Origin: Labrys miyagiensis
Lineage (GTDB): Bacteria; Pseudomonadota; Alphaproteobacteria; Rhizobiales; Labraceae
Assembly (NCBI RefSeq): GCF_030160835.1
Contig: NZ_BSPC01000058.1
Coordinates: forward strand, 1-64,000
Length of the DNA stretch: 64,000 nucleotides
Reading direction: 5' to 3'
The notes under the pieces were generated by a model, which was not told the DNA's origin, did no database searches, and saw nothing but the letters and a program-made list of their open reading frames with translations. Below are positions 1 to 9,014 of this stretch, in pieces. The translations under genes were made by a program, and so were the position numbers. The first letter of the stretch is position 1; each line of letters opens with the position of its first letter.

Positions 1-72
1 TTAAAACACCAATCAGTCGTCTCAATTTAACCGGGAACAACCTCATGACAATCCACAACTAGATCTCGGCCA

Positions 73-831
73 TCACAGTCCCGAACCGATCTCAGCAATG
101 GCAGAGCGCATCGGCTCGACCGAGACACGGATCAGCCCGCTGGTCGGCGTTCCCAGCTCCAGGATTATCAGCACACCGCCGGAGATTGCGAGGGCACAAA
201 GCAGGAGAACGATGATCACGGTCGCGTTCTTGGGCGCGAACAGGCCAAAGCTGGCGAAGAGCAGCGCCAGCCAGAAGATCATCAGGATCAGGAAGGCCGG
301 GGGCACCGCGATGCCTGTCTTCTCGACGAGCAGCCAGCGCGCTTCCGAAATCGCCTGCGTGATGGAGAGAGCGCGCGCGACGATCTGGCGCTCGTGCTCG
401 GTCGCCGGTGTCAGATTGGATATCTGGTCCTCGATCGCCTCGAGTTCCTTCAGGGTCTGGAGATCGCCGCCCTCGGCGGACAGCGGATTGGAGAGTTGGG
501 AGACCTTGTTCTCGGCATAGGCCTTGAGCGTGACGCGGATGTCATGCACCTGCGGGCCATAGCGCAGCAGGACCCGGTCGAGCTTGACGATGTTGATGGC
601 CAGACTGTCGATCGCATCGGCGCGCTGCTTGAACGAATTGCTGGCACTGGTGATCATCAGGCCAAGCACCAGCGCCGCCAGCGTTCCGACGACAGCCATC
701 GACACGGAGACGGCCGTGCGCGTTTCGGTACTCAGATGCGGTTCGGGCAGGTGCTGGGCGACGGCAACACCGGCCAATGCGCTGCAAAAGATCGCAAGGA
801 AGGAGGCCAGGCTGATCCAGACGGCGCTCAT
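73..831 (-). CDS. DUF4239-type (bestrophin-like) membrane protein
   Basis: About 252 residues. Four hydrophobic segments are visible: two near the N-terminus (about residues 4-25 and 39-61) and two near the C-terminus (about 175-198 and 203-226). Between them lies a soluble, helical region rich in charged residues. This 2+2 arrangement with a central helical domain, and the pattern of a leucine-rich stretch with RYGPQVHDIR followed by a long acidic helix, fits the DUF4239 family of bestrophin-like membrane proteins, whose function is unknown. The ATG at 831 follows an in-frame TTG; neither has a clear ribosome binding site, and I chose ATG. It stands alone on this strand at the window edge. 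The family call is from recall of the pattern. Confidence 0.65.
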   Translation of the reverse strand: MSAVWISLASFLAIFCSALAGVAVAQHLPEPHLSTETRTAVSVSMAVVGTLAALVLGLMITSASNSFKQRADAIDSLAINIVKLDRVLLRYGPQVHDIRVTLKAYAENKVSQLSNPLSAEGGDLQTLKELEAIEDQISNLTPATEHERQIVARALSITQAISEARWLLVEKTGIAVPPAFLILMIFWLALLFASFGLFAPKNATVIIVLLLCALAISGGVLIILELGTPTSGLIRVSVEPMRSAIAEIGSGL

Positions 832-967
832 CAATCTACATTCCGCAACATCAAAGACATGGAACAGTATTTGTCACGTTCCCTCAAGAATTTAAATTAT
901 CCTGACAACCATAATGGCTCAAGCCTCCGCGCATGCGGGACTCCAGAGCACAAGAATATGCCACCAT

Positions 968-988
968 CCAGCGCCGCTGGTTATTTTT
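968..988 (+). terminator. Intrinsic terminator-like hairpin with T tract
   Basis: CCAGCG (968-973) pairs with CGCTGG (975-980) and is followed directly by TTATTTTT (981-988) on the plus strand. No protein gene ends just upstream on this strand; the nearest gene (73-831) runs the other way. If it is a terminator, it ends an untranslated transcript that starts in the 832-960 interval. Confidence 0.4.
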
Positions 989-1104
989 GGCGAGAGCACT
1001 CAAGACAAAGATAAGATCCGAGGTGGGGCATGGATAAGATAAACTTGAAGATGCCAGCTTCACGCGGGGAGGGTCATGATTTTCTGCGCACCATCGGCTG
1101 AGGC

Positions 1105-1440
1105 GGTTGCCGCGGTGCGGCTATCCCCAACAGGGCGCAATTTCGCTGTCCCCTGCCCCGCTTCGCCGCACTCCTTCTTGCGCTCGCTGTTGCATGGCTG
1201 CTGTCGTTCGCAACCTCTCCCGCGCAGGCACAGGACAGCTTCTACGACACTATGGGCATGCGGCTCTCCTCCTACCGGCCTGGCGGGCGAGGCGATTGCC
1301 GTGTCCGGGGTCGTCATCGTGCCGTCCACGCCGGTCCCCACGGCAGGTCGGTATATCATCGCCAGGGCTCATCCGACCACGGGCATCGAACCGCAATGTG
1401 CGCCTACGCTGGCACGGGTTTTCTTCGACTCGATCTTAGT
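1105..1440 (+). pseudogene. Remnant of a secreted alpha/beta-hydrolase (secretory lipase-like)
   Basis: In the frame of position 1141 the DNA reads a classic signal peptide (residues FAALLLALAVAWLLSF, then SPAQAQDSFYD). About 20 codons on, the meaningful frame shifts by one. From about 1285 it reads IAVSGVVIVPS and then AHPTTGIEPQCAPTLARVFF, which is the N-terminal pattern of secretory lipase-type alpha/beta-hydrolases (gene usually 350-450 codons). There is no start codon in the signal-peptide frame after the stop at 1099-1101, a frameshift lies near 1255-1285, and the homology stops around 1430, where the sequence meets the convergent TRAP gene. The catalytic serine region is therefore missing. 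The family call rests on recall of the HPTTG motif. Confidence 0.65.
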
Positions 1441-1455
1441 CGCCCGCTTCGAACC

Positions 1456-2553
1456 TCAGCCGCCCTTGGGGTAGTTGTAATCGAGCAGCCTCATATTGGT
1501 GTAGCCCTGGTCGCCGATGCGGGTCCACAGCAGCGTCGCCTGGCGGAAGGCGAAATAGGAGGCGGCGATGCGCTTGGTGAGGTCGTCGCCATTGTCGATC
1601 ATTTCGCTCAGCACCTCGCCGCTCGCCGTGCCGAAAGCCTTGAACACTTCGTCGGGGAACTGCTTGAGCATCACGCCCTGCTCGGTCACGGCCTGCGCGA
1701 TGGCGATCGGGGAGCGTGCATTGTATTCGGCGAGCGAGCGGGTGTTCTCCTCGGTGCAGGCGACCTCGATAGCGACCTTGTGGGTGGTCGGCAAGGCATC
1801 GAACTTGGCGCTGTTCACCTGCAATTGCAGGGCGGCGCAGGGCTCCTGGAAGCCTGGCCAGTAGCAGAACTTCGCGGCATTCTGGAAGCCGAAGGAAAGG
1901 TCGTTGACCGGCCCCATGAACTCTGCCGCGTCGAGATCGCCGGACTGCAGCTTGGGCAGGATCTGGGAGCCCGGCATCAGCACCTGGTTGACGCCGAGCT
2001 TGGCGAGGGCCTGCCCAGCCAGGCCGCCGATGCGGAAGCGCAGCCCCCTGAGATCCTCGACGGTATTGATCTCCTTGCGGAACCAGCCACCGAGCCGCGC
2101 GCCGGTATTGCCGGCAGCGTAGGCCCGGATGCCGAAGCGCTCGCCGAGTTCGTCCCACAGCCCGCGCCCGCCACCAGCATAGATCCAGGCATTGAACTCC
2201 TGCGCCATCAGGCCGAAGGGAATGGCGGAGAAGAAGGCAAAGGCCGGCGATTTTGAAATGTAATAGGCCGACATGTCGTGCGACATCTCGGCATCGCCGG
2301 ACATCACCGCCGTCATGTTCTGGTCGACAGGCACCAGTTCGCCGGCCGCATAGAGCCTGATGGTGAGCTGGCCCTGCGTGAGCACGCCGATGCGATCGGC
2401 CAGGCGCTGCGCTCCGGTGCCCGCGCCGGCCAGCCCCTTGGGCCAGGCCGTAACCATCCGCCATTCGATGAGATTCTGGGCCAGAGCGGGGGCGGCCAGG
2501 GCACTGGCGGTGACGGCAGCGGCTCCAGCGAGAAAACGGCGGCGGGTCGACAT
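1456..2553 (-). CDS. TRAP transporter substrate-binding protein (DctP/TakP type)
   Basis: 365 residues. The N-terminus MSTRRRFLAGAAAV...ALAAPALAQ is a twin-arginine-type signal peptide with a clear AxA cleavage site, so the mature protein is periplasmic. The body matches TRAP binding proteins: IEWRMVTAWPKG near the start, a ligand-binding GGWFRKEI/DLRGLRFRIGG segment, then QILPKLQSGDLDAAEF, the hallmark region in which an arginine contacts the carboxylate of the ligand. The long VNDLSFGFQNAAKFCYWPGF stretch resembles the TakP subgroup that binds 2-oxo acids as dimers, but the ligand is inferred only. The usual membrane partners DctQ and DctM are not adjacent, so it is an orphan here or works with a permease elsewhere. 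Confidence 0.85.
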   Translation of the reverse strand: MSTRRRFLAGAAAVTASALAAPALAQNLIEWRMVTAWPKGLAGAGTGAQRLADRIGVLTQGQLTIRLYAAGELVPVDQNMTAVMSGDAEMSHDMSAYYISKSPAFAFFSAIPFGLMAQEFNAWIYAGGGRGLWDELGERFGIRAYAAGNTGARLGGWFRKEINTVEDLRGLRFRIGGLAGQALAKLGVNQVLMPGSQILPKLQSGDLDAAEFMGPVNDLSFGFQNAAKFCYWPGFQEPCAALQLQVNSAKFDALPTTHKVAIEVACTEENTRSLAEYNARSPIAIAQAVTEQGVMLKQFPDEVFKAFGTASGEVLSEMIDNGDDLTKRIAASYFAFRQATLLWTRIGDQGYTNMRLLDYNYPKGG

Positions 2554-2642
2554 GATCTGTCCTTAACGGGGCGGTGTTGGGCTCCCAGCGCGGTGAATAA
2601 ACAGCGGCCAAGATGAACTGGGGATGAAGGCCCCCTGGGACC

Positions 2643-2713
2643 GCCGGCTTTCCGGCCGGCTCTTGTAAACGAAGGTGTTCGATGGATGGAAGATGCCGGC
2701 TGGAAAGCCGGCG
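2643..2713. repeat. Palindromic intergenic repeat (GCCGGC type)
   Basis: GCCGGCTTTCCGGCCGGC at 2643-2660 and GCCGGCTGGAAAGCCGGC from 2695 are each near-palindromic and are also related to each other as inverted copies. They fill the gap between the ABC exporter stop and the TRAP gene start. They differ in core sequence from the GCCGGTCTTCAGACCGGC elements further along but have the same architecture. Confidence 0.55.
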
Positions 2714-2720
2714 CTCCCCG

Positions 2721-4628
2721 TCACCCCGCCAACGCATCCCGATAAACCGGCGAGCCTTCATCCTGCGAACGCTGCAGCTTCTCGCGTGCTTCGTCGGCCT
2801 CGCGCTGCCGGTTCCACATGCCGGCATAGACGCCGCCACGGGAGAGAAGTTCCTCGTGGTTGCCGCGCTCCACGATCACGCCCTTGTCGAGCACGATGAT
2901 CTCATCCGCATTCACAACGGTGGAAAGGCGATGGGCGATCACCAGAGTGGTACGGTTCTGCGAAATGCGCTCCAGCGCGTCCTGGATCTCCATCTCGGTA
3001 TAGGAGTCGAGCGCCGAGGTCGCCTCGTCGAGCACCAGCACCGGCGGGCCCTTGAGGATGGTACGCGCGATGGCGACACGCTGTTTCTCACCACCGGAAA
3101 GCTTCAGGCCACGCTCGCCCACTTCCGTTTCGTAGCCCTTGGGCATGCGGCGGATGAAGGTGTCGATCTGGGCGAGGCGCGCCGCCTCCTCCACCTCGGC
3201 ATCGGTGGCATCCCAGCGGCCATAGCGCACATTGTAGCGGATGGTGTCGTTGAAGAGCACCGTGTCCTGCGGCACCATCCCGATGGCGGCGCGCAGGGAT
3301 TTCTGCGTCACGTCCCGCACATCCTGACCATCGATCAGCACCCGACCGTCATTGACGTCGTAGAAGCGGAACAGCAGGCGCGAGATGGTCGACTTGCCGG
3401 CGCCCGATGGACCGACGATTGCCACCGTGGCGCCAGGCGCCACATCGAACGAGAGCCCCTGCAGGATGGGACGGTCGGGATCGTAGTTGAACACCACATT
3501 GTCGAAGGTGACGCGCCCTTCGCTGACCTGCAGCGGCTTGGCATCCGGCCTGTCCTGGACTTCGGTCTCCTTGTCGAGAAGCTCGAACATGGTCTCGATA
3601 TCGGTGATGCCCTGCTTGATTTCGCGATAGGCAAAGCCGAGGAAGTTCAGCGGCGTCGCCAGTTGCAGCCACATGCCGTTGAGCAGGATGATATCGCCCA
3701 CCGTATTGACGCCCCTGGAAACGCCAAAGCCCGCCAGCAGGACAGACGCCGTCATGCCCAAGGTGAAGATGATGCCCTGGCCGATATTGAGCCAGGTCAG
3801 CGTCATATAGGTGCGGTTGGCGGATTTCTCATACCCGGCCAAGGCACGGTCATAGCGGGCAAGCTCGCGATCCTCATTCGAGAAATATTTGACCGTTTCA
3901 TAATTCAGCAGGCTGTCGATCGCCTTCTGGTTGGCGTCGGTATCGGATTCGTTCATCTCGCGCCGGATATCGATGCGCCAATCGGTGGCCTTGATGGTGA
4001 ACCAGACATAGATGGCCGTCGTCACCAATACGATCGTGGCGTAGCGCCAGTCGAACTGCAGCAGGAGCATGCCGAGGTAAAGCACCAGTTGCACGATGGT
4101 CGGCAGGATATTGATGGTGGCGAAGCGGACGATGTTCTCGATGCCGGTCCGGCCGCGGTCGATCACCCGCGACAGGCCGCCCGTCTTGCGCTCCAGATGA
4201 TAGCGCAGGCTGAGATTGTGGATGTGCTGGAAGGTCTCGATGGCCAGGCGTCGCACCGCATAGAGGAAGACGGGTGCGAACATGCCGTCCTTCCACTGGG
4301 AGATCGACGTGCTCAGGACACGGGTCACGCCATAGGCCACCAGCATGGAAAGGGGCAGGCCGGCCAGCCAGATCGCGAGCGCGGAGCCGGTCAACACCTT
4401 GCCGCCATTGAGTGCCGCCAGCCCGTCGGTCGCCCATTTCAGGGTATAGGGCATGATCAAGGTGACGACCATGGACAGGAGCAGGAGCACGAAGGCCCAG
4501 ACCACCCGCATGCGCAGATCTGCCCGTTCGGCCGGCCACATATAGGGCCATAGCTGCTTCATGGTGTGGAGGAAAGCGCCCCGGTCAGCGCTGATGCGCT
4601 TGCGAGCGGCGGCATTATCGGGCGGCAT
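2721..4628 (-). CDS. ABC exporter, HMT1/ATM1 type (fused permease-ATPase)
   Basis: 635 residues, a half-transporter working as a homodimer in the inner membrane. Six membrane helices span about residues 40-330, followed by the ATPase domain with Walker A GPSGAGKST (about residue 404), signature LSGGEKQRVAIAR (about 509), Walker B LVLDEATSALD and the H-loop AHRLS. The segment TGGLSRVIDRGRTGIENIVRF and the C-terminal RGNHEELLSRGGVYAGMWNRQ are typical of the HMT1/ATM1 subfamily, which exports glutathione- or persulfide-linked metal or sulfur compounds. The true start may be the internal ATG at 4562 (MKQLWPYMWP). It is a single gene, and the substrate cannot be read from the context. Confidence 0.85.
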   Translation of the reverse strand: MPPDNAAARKRISADRGAFLHTMKQLWPYMWPAERADLRMRVVWAFVLLLLSMVVTLIMPYTLKWATDGLAALNGGKVLTGSALAIWLAGLPLSMLVAYGVTRVLSTSISQWKDGMFAPVFLYAVRRLAIETFQHIHNLSLRYHLERKTGGLSRVIDRGRTGIENIVRFATINILPTIVQLVLYLGMLLLQFDWRYATIVLVTTAIYVWFTIKATDWRIDIRREMNESDTDANQKAIDSLLNYETVKYFSNEDRELARYDRALAGYEKSANRTYMTLTWLNIGQGIIFTLGMTASVLLAGFGVSRGVNTVGDIILLNGMWLQLATPLNFLGFAYREIKQGITDIETMFELLDKETEVQDRPDAKPLQVSEGRVTFDNVVFNYDPDRPILQGLSFDVAPGATVAIVGPSGAGKSTISRLLFRFYDVNDGRVLIDGQDVRDVTQKSLRAAIGMVPQDTVLFNDTIRYNVRYGRWDATDAEVEEAARLAQIDTFIRRMPKGYETEVGERGLKLSGGEKQRVAIARTILKGPPVLVLDEATSALDSYTEMEIQDALERISQNRTTLVIAHRLSTVVNADEIIVLDKGVIVERGNHEELLSRGGVYAGMWNRQREADEAREKLQRSQDEGSPVYRDALAG

Positions 4629-4811
4629 GGACAGGCTTTCAGCGAAGGAGCACTGGGCACTCCCAGCAGCATGGGTATTTCTTGGAATGTCGCTGCGTAG
4701 TTAGGTCTGTATCGAAGCGACTGCAAGCTTATGCCGCGCAAATTCGCGCTCAAGCAGATATCATGCGCCGATCGATACGCGAAAAATGGCCACCCATTCC
4801 CGCGGAAAGGC

Positions 4812-6500
4812 CTACGGCACCTTCTTTTCCGGCATCACGAAGACCTGGCCGGGATAGATCCGGTTGGGGTTGCGGATCTGGTTGGTGTTGGCGTCGTAGA
4901 TCCAGGTGTAGCGGATGCCTTGCCCGTAGATCTTGCGGGAGATCCGCCAGAGATTGTCGCCCTGCACGATGGTGGTGGTGCGGATTTCCGGGATGACGGC
5001 CATGGAAGGCGGCGGCGTTGCCGCGGCCGGCCCCGCGTCGCCCACCCGCACGGGCTTATTGCCTGGTGCGGCCTGCGTCGCGGCAGCCGGCATGGTGGCT
5101 GTGGGCAAGACCGGGTTGCTGCCCTCGGACGCGGCGGCGGCCGGTGAAGCCCCCTGGCCCGGCTGGCCAGATGCGGCAGGCACGCCGGGGGACGGTGTGG
5201 TGCCGGGCGCCTCTACGCTGGCAGGCTGGGCCTGCTGCGGCGTGGCCGATCCAGACACCCCGCGCGTTGCTACGGGCGAAGATGCCGACACAGGCACGGC
5301 TGCGCCGGGGGCCGCCGACTTGCCCGGCGTGGAGGCAGCAGCCACCACGGCCGGAGCGGAGCTGCCGGGCGTCTTCTCGGCCATGGCGAAGGGAACCTCG
5401 GCCCGGGTCAGCACCTGTCCGGTGCCGGCGGCGACATCATCCACCCGCACCTTGTAATCTCCCGGCGACATGCCCTTCTCGATGGTCATGCCGAACGTGC
5501 CGTCCTTGGCCGCGGTCACGGTGGTGACCAGCGTATCGTTGAGATAGATACGCAGCGAAGAGCCCGGCTCGGCCATGCCGGTGACAAAGAAACGGCCGTT
5601 CTCATCGGCTTCCACCGTGCGGATCGAGGCGTTGGCGCGCGAGGGTGTGTTGCCGGCGCCGGCCTTGGGCGTGCTCGGGGTCGGCGAAGAGGAATTGGTC
5701 ACGGTGGGGCCATCGCCCGCCGGCAGTCCCTGTGTGGGCGGGGCTGCGGCGACCTGCGAATTGGCGATGGCCTTGCCGGTCGGAGGCACGGCATCTGTTA
5801 GCACCTTCGAGGGCTGGTCCGGCCTGTTCAGGACGACGACCAATTCCTCACCGGGCTGTTCGGGCACGCGAACCGAAACGCTCTGCTCCGATTGGGTTAC
5901 CCGGCCATCGGGCGAGGTGGTGCGCAAGGCCAACTCGCAGGGCCCCTTCGGCAGGGTCGGCGGCACGATGGCCCACTGGCCTTTGTCGTCGGCAACAGCA
6001 CGGGCATAGGTGTTGCCGTTGCGCAGCAGTTCCACTGTCGCGCCAGGCGCGGCGCGGCCGGCGATCACGGCGTCCCCACCAGGCTCGATCCGCGCGATAT
6101 CGAAGGTCGGCAGAACCTGCTCTTTCGCCGCCGGAGCGGTATCGGCGGGCTTGGCTCCAGCCGCGGGTGCAGCCGTCGTGCCGGCAGCAGGCTTGGCGGC
6201 ATCGGACTGGCCCGTCGGCGTGGCAGCGGCCGGACTGGGCGTGCCGGGTTTGGGCGCCTGAGGTTGCGCGGATGCCTGGCTCTGGGGCGCGATCGGTGCC
6301 TGTGCGTTCTGCTGCGGTTGGGACGCGGCAGGCGGATTGCCAGGGGTGGGCGCCGCGGGCTGGCTGCCGGGAGCAGCATTGGTCAGGGGCGCAGGTGGGG
6401 TGGTGGTGGCCGGTTCCCGAACCAGCACGCTGTACAGCGTGCCGACGCTCACGACGCTCGCCGCTCCCACTATTCCAAAACTCTTCCAGCCCACAGCCAT
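4812..6500 (-). CDS. Membrane-anchored LysM protein with Ig-like repeats
   Basis: 562 residues from the ATG at 6500, chosen because GGGAG sits 6 bases upstream; an in-frame ATG at 6518 lacks this. A single N-terminal hydrophobic segment (FGIVGAASVVSVGTLYSVL) anchors it. Long Ala/Pro/Gln-rich low-complexity linkers separate two short bacterial Ig-like units (about residues 140-190, GGDAVIAGRAAPGATVELL, and about 300-345, FFVTGMAEPGSSLRIYL). The C-terminus is a canonical LysM domain (VQGDNLWRISRKIYG...YPGQVFVMPE) that should bind peptidoglycan. Alphaproteobacterial relatives with this layout are common and of unknown function; a role in the envelope is inferred. Confidence 0.85.
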   Translation of the reverse strand: MAVGWKSFGIVGAASVVSVGTLYSVLVREPATTTPPAPLTNAAPGSQPAAPTPGNPPAASQPQQNAQAPIAPQSQASAQPQAPKPGTPSPAAATPTGQSDAAKPAAGTTAAPAAGAKPADTAPAAKEQVLPTFDIARIEPGGDAVIAGRAAPGATVELLRNGNTYARAVADDKGQWAIVPPTLPKGPCELALRTTSPDGRVTQSEQSVSVRVPEQPGEELVVVLNRPDQPSKVLTDAVPPTGKAIANSQVAAAPPTQGLPAGDGPTVTNSSSPTPSTPKAGAGNTPSRANASIRTVEADENGRFFVTGMAEPGSSLRIYLNDTLVTTVTAAKDGTFGMTIEKGMSPGDYKVRVDDVAAGTGQVLTRAEVPFAMAEKTPGSSAPAVVAAASTPGKSAAPGAAVPVSASSPVATRGVSGSATPQQAQPASVEAPGTTPSPGVPAASGQPGQGASPAAAASEGSNPVLPTATMPAAATQAAPGNKPVRVGDAGPAAATPPPSMAVIPEIRTTTIVQGDNLWRISRKIYGQGIRYTWIYDANTNQIRNPNRIYPGQVFVMPEKKVP

Positions 6501-6913
6501 CACGCACTCCCGATGCAAGCACGCGCATCGAAACGATTGGTGTCATGCCCGGTGCCGTATCGCAAGGCCAACGACAAGAAACGCCCGCCGAACGCCAGCC
6601 CCGGTTTTCTGTAAAATCGCAAATCGCAGCCCCGAATGAAAGGATCGAAAGCGGCGAAGCCTACCTATGACCTACTTTATCCTTGGTAATCAATGTGTTG
6701 TTTTGAAGGTGACAGTTTTTTGTTTGACTGCCGACCGGCCTGTGCTGCCAATCCCCTCAAGCACCGCCCGCGCTCCCGCCCCACAACCGGAGCGCGCATC
6801 GCCGTGCCGTACATCCCCTCGCGATTTTCATAGCTCGAATCTCATTATTCTCATGAGTTCATGCGGAGATCGCGCTATGTTTTTTTCCAACTTCGCCAAG
6901 CCGGAAAGTCTTC
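6501..6913. other. Intergenic region, no gene seen
   Basis: 413 bases between two divergently oriented genes (LysM protein on minus, ClpP-fold protein on plus). It is more AT-rich than its surroundings, especially 6670-6730 and 6830-6900, as expected for promoters of both flanking genes. I see no convincing small open frame and no RNA motif. Confidence 0.5.
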
Positions 6914-8329
6914 ATGTCCAGGGCGCTGCTGGTCTTGCTCACTGTGATCTTGTCGGTGCTGTCCATCGCTACGGCAGCGCCCGTCAAACCGGTCAAATCA
7001 AAGCCGAACAATCCGGCCCAAACTATGGACCCGATGCATATCGCCATTGTACGCGATCATTCGAGCAATTGCGAACCGAACTGCGCCGAATGGATCATGA
7101 TGCAGGGTGACATCGTGGCCGGTACGCCGCCGCTGCTCAAGCGGGTGCTGAAACTGGCCGGCAAGCGCAAGCTCCCCGTCTTCGTCAATTCACGCGGCGG
7201 CAAGGTCGAGGCCGGAATCACGTTGGGGCGGCTGATTCGGGCCAATCACCTCGATGTCACGGTCAACAAGACCATCCTCGACCCCTGCGATCCCAAGGAC
7301 AAAAAGTGCAGCGACAACGCCCTGACCGGCCGCAAGGGCTCGCCACAGAGCTATGCGTCCGAATGCGCCTCGAGCTGCGCCTTCCTGCTTGCCGCCGGCG
7401 AGGCCCGACACGTGCCCTACACCGCCTTTGTCGGGGTGCACCAATTCACCAACTACCTTACAACGACGCGCTATATGAACACCTATCTGCGCCGGCGCGC
7501 ACTGGTGAACGGGCGCGTGGTTGTCATTAGCCAGAAACTGGTGAAGCAGAAGGTCATCTCCCAGACCATCGCGAAAGTGGCGACGCCCAAATCCACCTAT
7601 GACCGTGCCGCGCGCTATTTTGCGGAGATGGGCATCGGCGACAAGATCAACGCCATCCTTCAGACCACCTCCTCCGACAGCATCCACTGGCTGAACGGCG
7701 ACGAACTCGACTCGACCCACATGATGACCGATCGGGAGGATGGCATTTCGCAGGTCCTCGCCATCAACCGGGAGCTCGGAGGCAAGACAATCCTGGCCTC
7801 CGCGCCCGCCCCGTCGGCCCCGAGCGTGACCATATCGGTCCCGACCGTGCCGGTGGTGGTGCCTCCGGCGCCGGCCAGCCCACCGCCCCCTGCGGCCGCC
7901 GGCGCGAAGACCTATGTCTCGGCCGACAGCGACATACCGCTCGGTCGCTATCACGGCAACGACGTCACGGTGGATGTCACCGTCCACCAGCATCTGGGTA
8001 CGCCGGCGGTCATCGTCGACTTCACCCCCCGAAACGCGGCTGGCCCCATCCCGACCACGAGCCTGGTCGCAGGCCTGCAGATCGGCGACCAGCCCCGGCG
8101 CGAAAGCCCACCGAATATCACCGCCGGCTCGGTCCAGTCGCTGACGATCGCCGTTCCCGTGGAGGAATTCTGCACGCTCCGGCAGACCGACGTCCTCTGG
8201 CTCGATCTCAAGGCCGGGCCCGGTGGCGCGTTCGAGGAAGGCAAGATCGTGCTGCAGACGGAAAGCCGCTTCATGACCGCGCATGCCATGCTGGCGGACA
8301 TCTGCGGGCAGGCGCAGGCGGCCAAATGA
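6914..8329 (+). CDS. Secreted ClpP/crotonase-fold protein (COG3904-like)
   Basis: 471 residues with an N-terminal signal peptide (residues 1-21). The first domain (about 40-265) carries the marks of a ClpP-like fold: FVNSRGGKVEAGITLGRLIR near residue 93 and CASSCAFLLAAGEARHV near residue 152, where the serine of SSCAF occupies the nucleophile position, followed by AFVGVHQF, which could supply a histidine. A Pro/Ala-rich linker (about 292-330) leads to a beta-rich C-terminal domain without a family I recognise. Periplasmic proteins of this kind are annotated as predicted secreted proteins; protease activity is an inference. A short relative lies at 9015-9419. Confidence 0.7.
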   Translation: MSRALLVLLTVILSVLSIATAAPVKPVKSKPNNPAQTMDPMHIAIVRDHSSNCEPNCAEWIMMQGDIVAGTPPLLKRVLKLAGKRKLPVFVNSRGGKVEAGITLGRLIRANHLDVTVNKTILDPCDPKDKKCSDNALTGRKGSPQSYASECASSCAFLLAAGEARHVPYTAFVGVHQFTNYLTTTRYMNTYLRRRALVNGRVVVISQKLVKQKVISQTIAKVATPKSTYDRAARYFAEMGIGDKINAILQTTSSDSIHWLNGDELDSTHMMTDREDGISQVLAINRELGGKTILASAPAPSAPSVTISVPTVPVVVPPAPASPPPPAAAGAKTYVSADSDIPLGRYHGNDVTVDVTVHQHLGTPAVIVDFTPRNAAGPIPTTSLVAGLQIGDQPRRESPPNITAGSVQSLTIAVPVEEFCTLRQTDVLWLDLKAGPGGAFEEGKIVLQTESRFMTAHAMLADICGQAQAAK

Positions 8330-8390
8330 GCGCCGTTGCTGCCCACCCATCGGGCTTGACCGCGAAGATGCTGCGTTGCAAAACCGGGGC

Positions 8391-8993
8391 ATGACAAAAC
8401 TAAAATCGATCTGCGTCTATTGCGGTTCCAGCAGTGGCATCCGCCCTTCCTATGTCGCGGGCGCCCAGCGCCTCGGCGCCGACATGGCTGCCGGCGGCAT
8501 CCGCCTGGTCTATGGCGGCGGGGATGTCGGCCTGATGGGTAGCGTCGCTCGCGCCGTCATCGACAATGGCGGCACCGTCACCGGCATCATCCCCACCTTC
8601 CTGAAGCGCCGCGAACGCATGCTGACCGATGTGGAAGAGCTCATCGTCACCAAGGACATGCATGAGCGCAAGCGCCTGATGTTCGAGCGCGCCGATGCCT
8701 TCGTCGCCCTGCCCGGCGGCGTCGGCACACTCGAGGAATTGGTGGAGCAACTGACCTGGGCCCAGCTCGGCCAGCACAAGAAGCCGATCGTGCTGGTGAA
8801 TATCGACGGCTTCTGGACGCGCTTTCTCGAAATCCTCGACCATATGCGCGAAGAAGGCTTTATCCGTCCGGAAACCACCGTCGACGTGCTGGTGGCCAGC
8901 AAGTCCGAGGACGTGGTGCCGATGCTCAGGACTGCGATCGAGAAGTTGACGCAGGCCGAGATGCAGTTGCATGTCGCGCCGGGAACGCTGTAA
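8391..8993 (+). CDS. LOG-family protein (cytokinin riboside phosphate hydrolase type)
   Basis: 200 residues from the ATG at 8391; the frame continues upstream, but only this start aligns with the family. The hallmark motif PGGVGTLEELVE is present, preceded by ERKRLMFERADAFVAL, which supplies the conserved arginine. SICVYCGSSSG and LVYGGGDVGLMG form the nucleotide-binding Rossmann core. Bacterial LOG proteins hydrolyse nucleoside 5'-monophosphates to base plus ribose 5-phosphate. Length and motifs match the TIGR00730 group closely. It follows the ClpP-fold gene by 61 bases and is convergent with the short secreted protein at 9015-9419. Confidence 0.9.
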   Translation: MTKLKSICVYCGSSSGIRPSYVAGAQRLGADMAAGGIRLVYGGGDVGLMGSVARAVIDNGGTVTGIIPTFLKRRERMLTDVEELIVTKDMHERKRLMFERADAFVALPGGVGTLEELVEQLTWAQLGQHKKPIVLVNIDGFWTRFLEILDHMREEGFIRPETTVDVLVASKSEDVVPMLRTAIEKLTQAEMQLHVAPGTL

Positions 8994-9014
8994 GCCATCA
9001 CCGCTCCGTCGGGA

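Noticed and set aside
2682-4553. Plus-strand open frame of over 600 codons
   Set aside because: Exact mirror of the ABC exporter on the minus strand.
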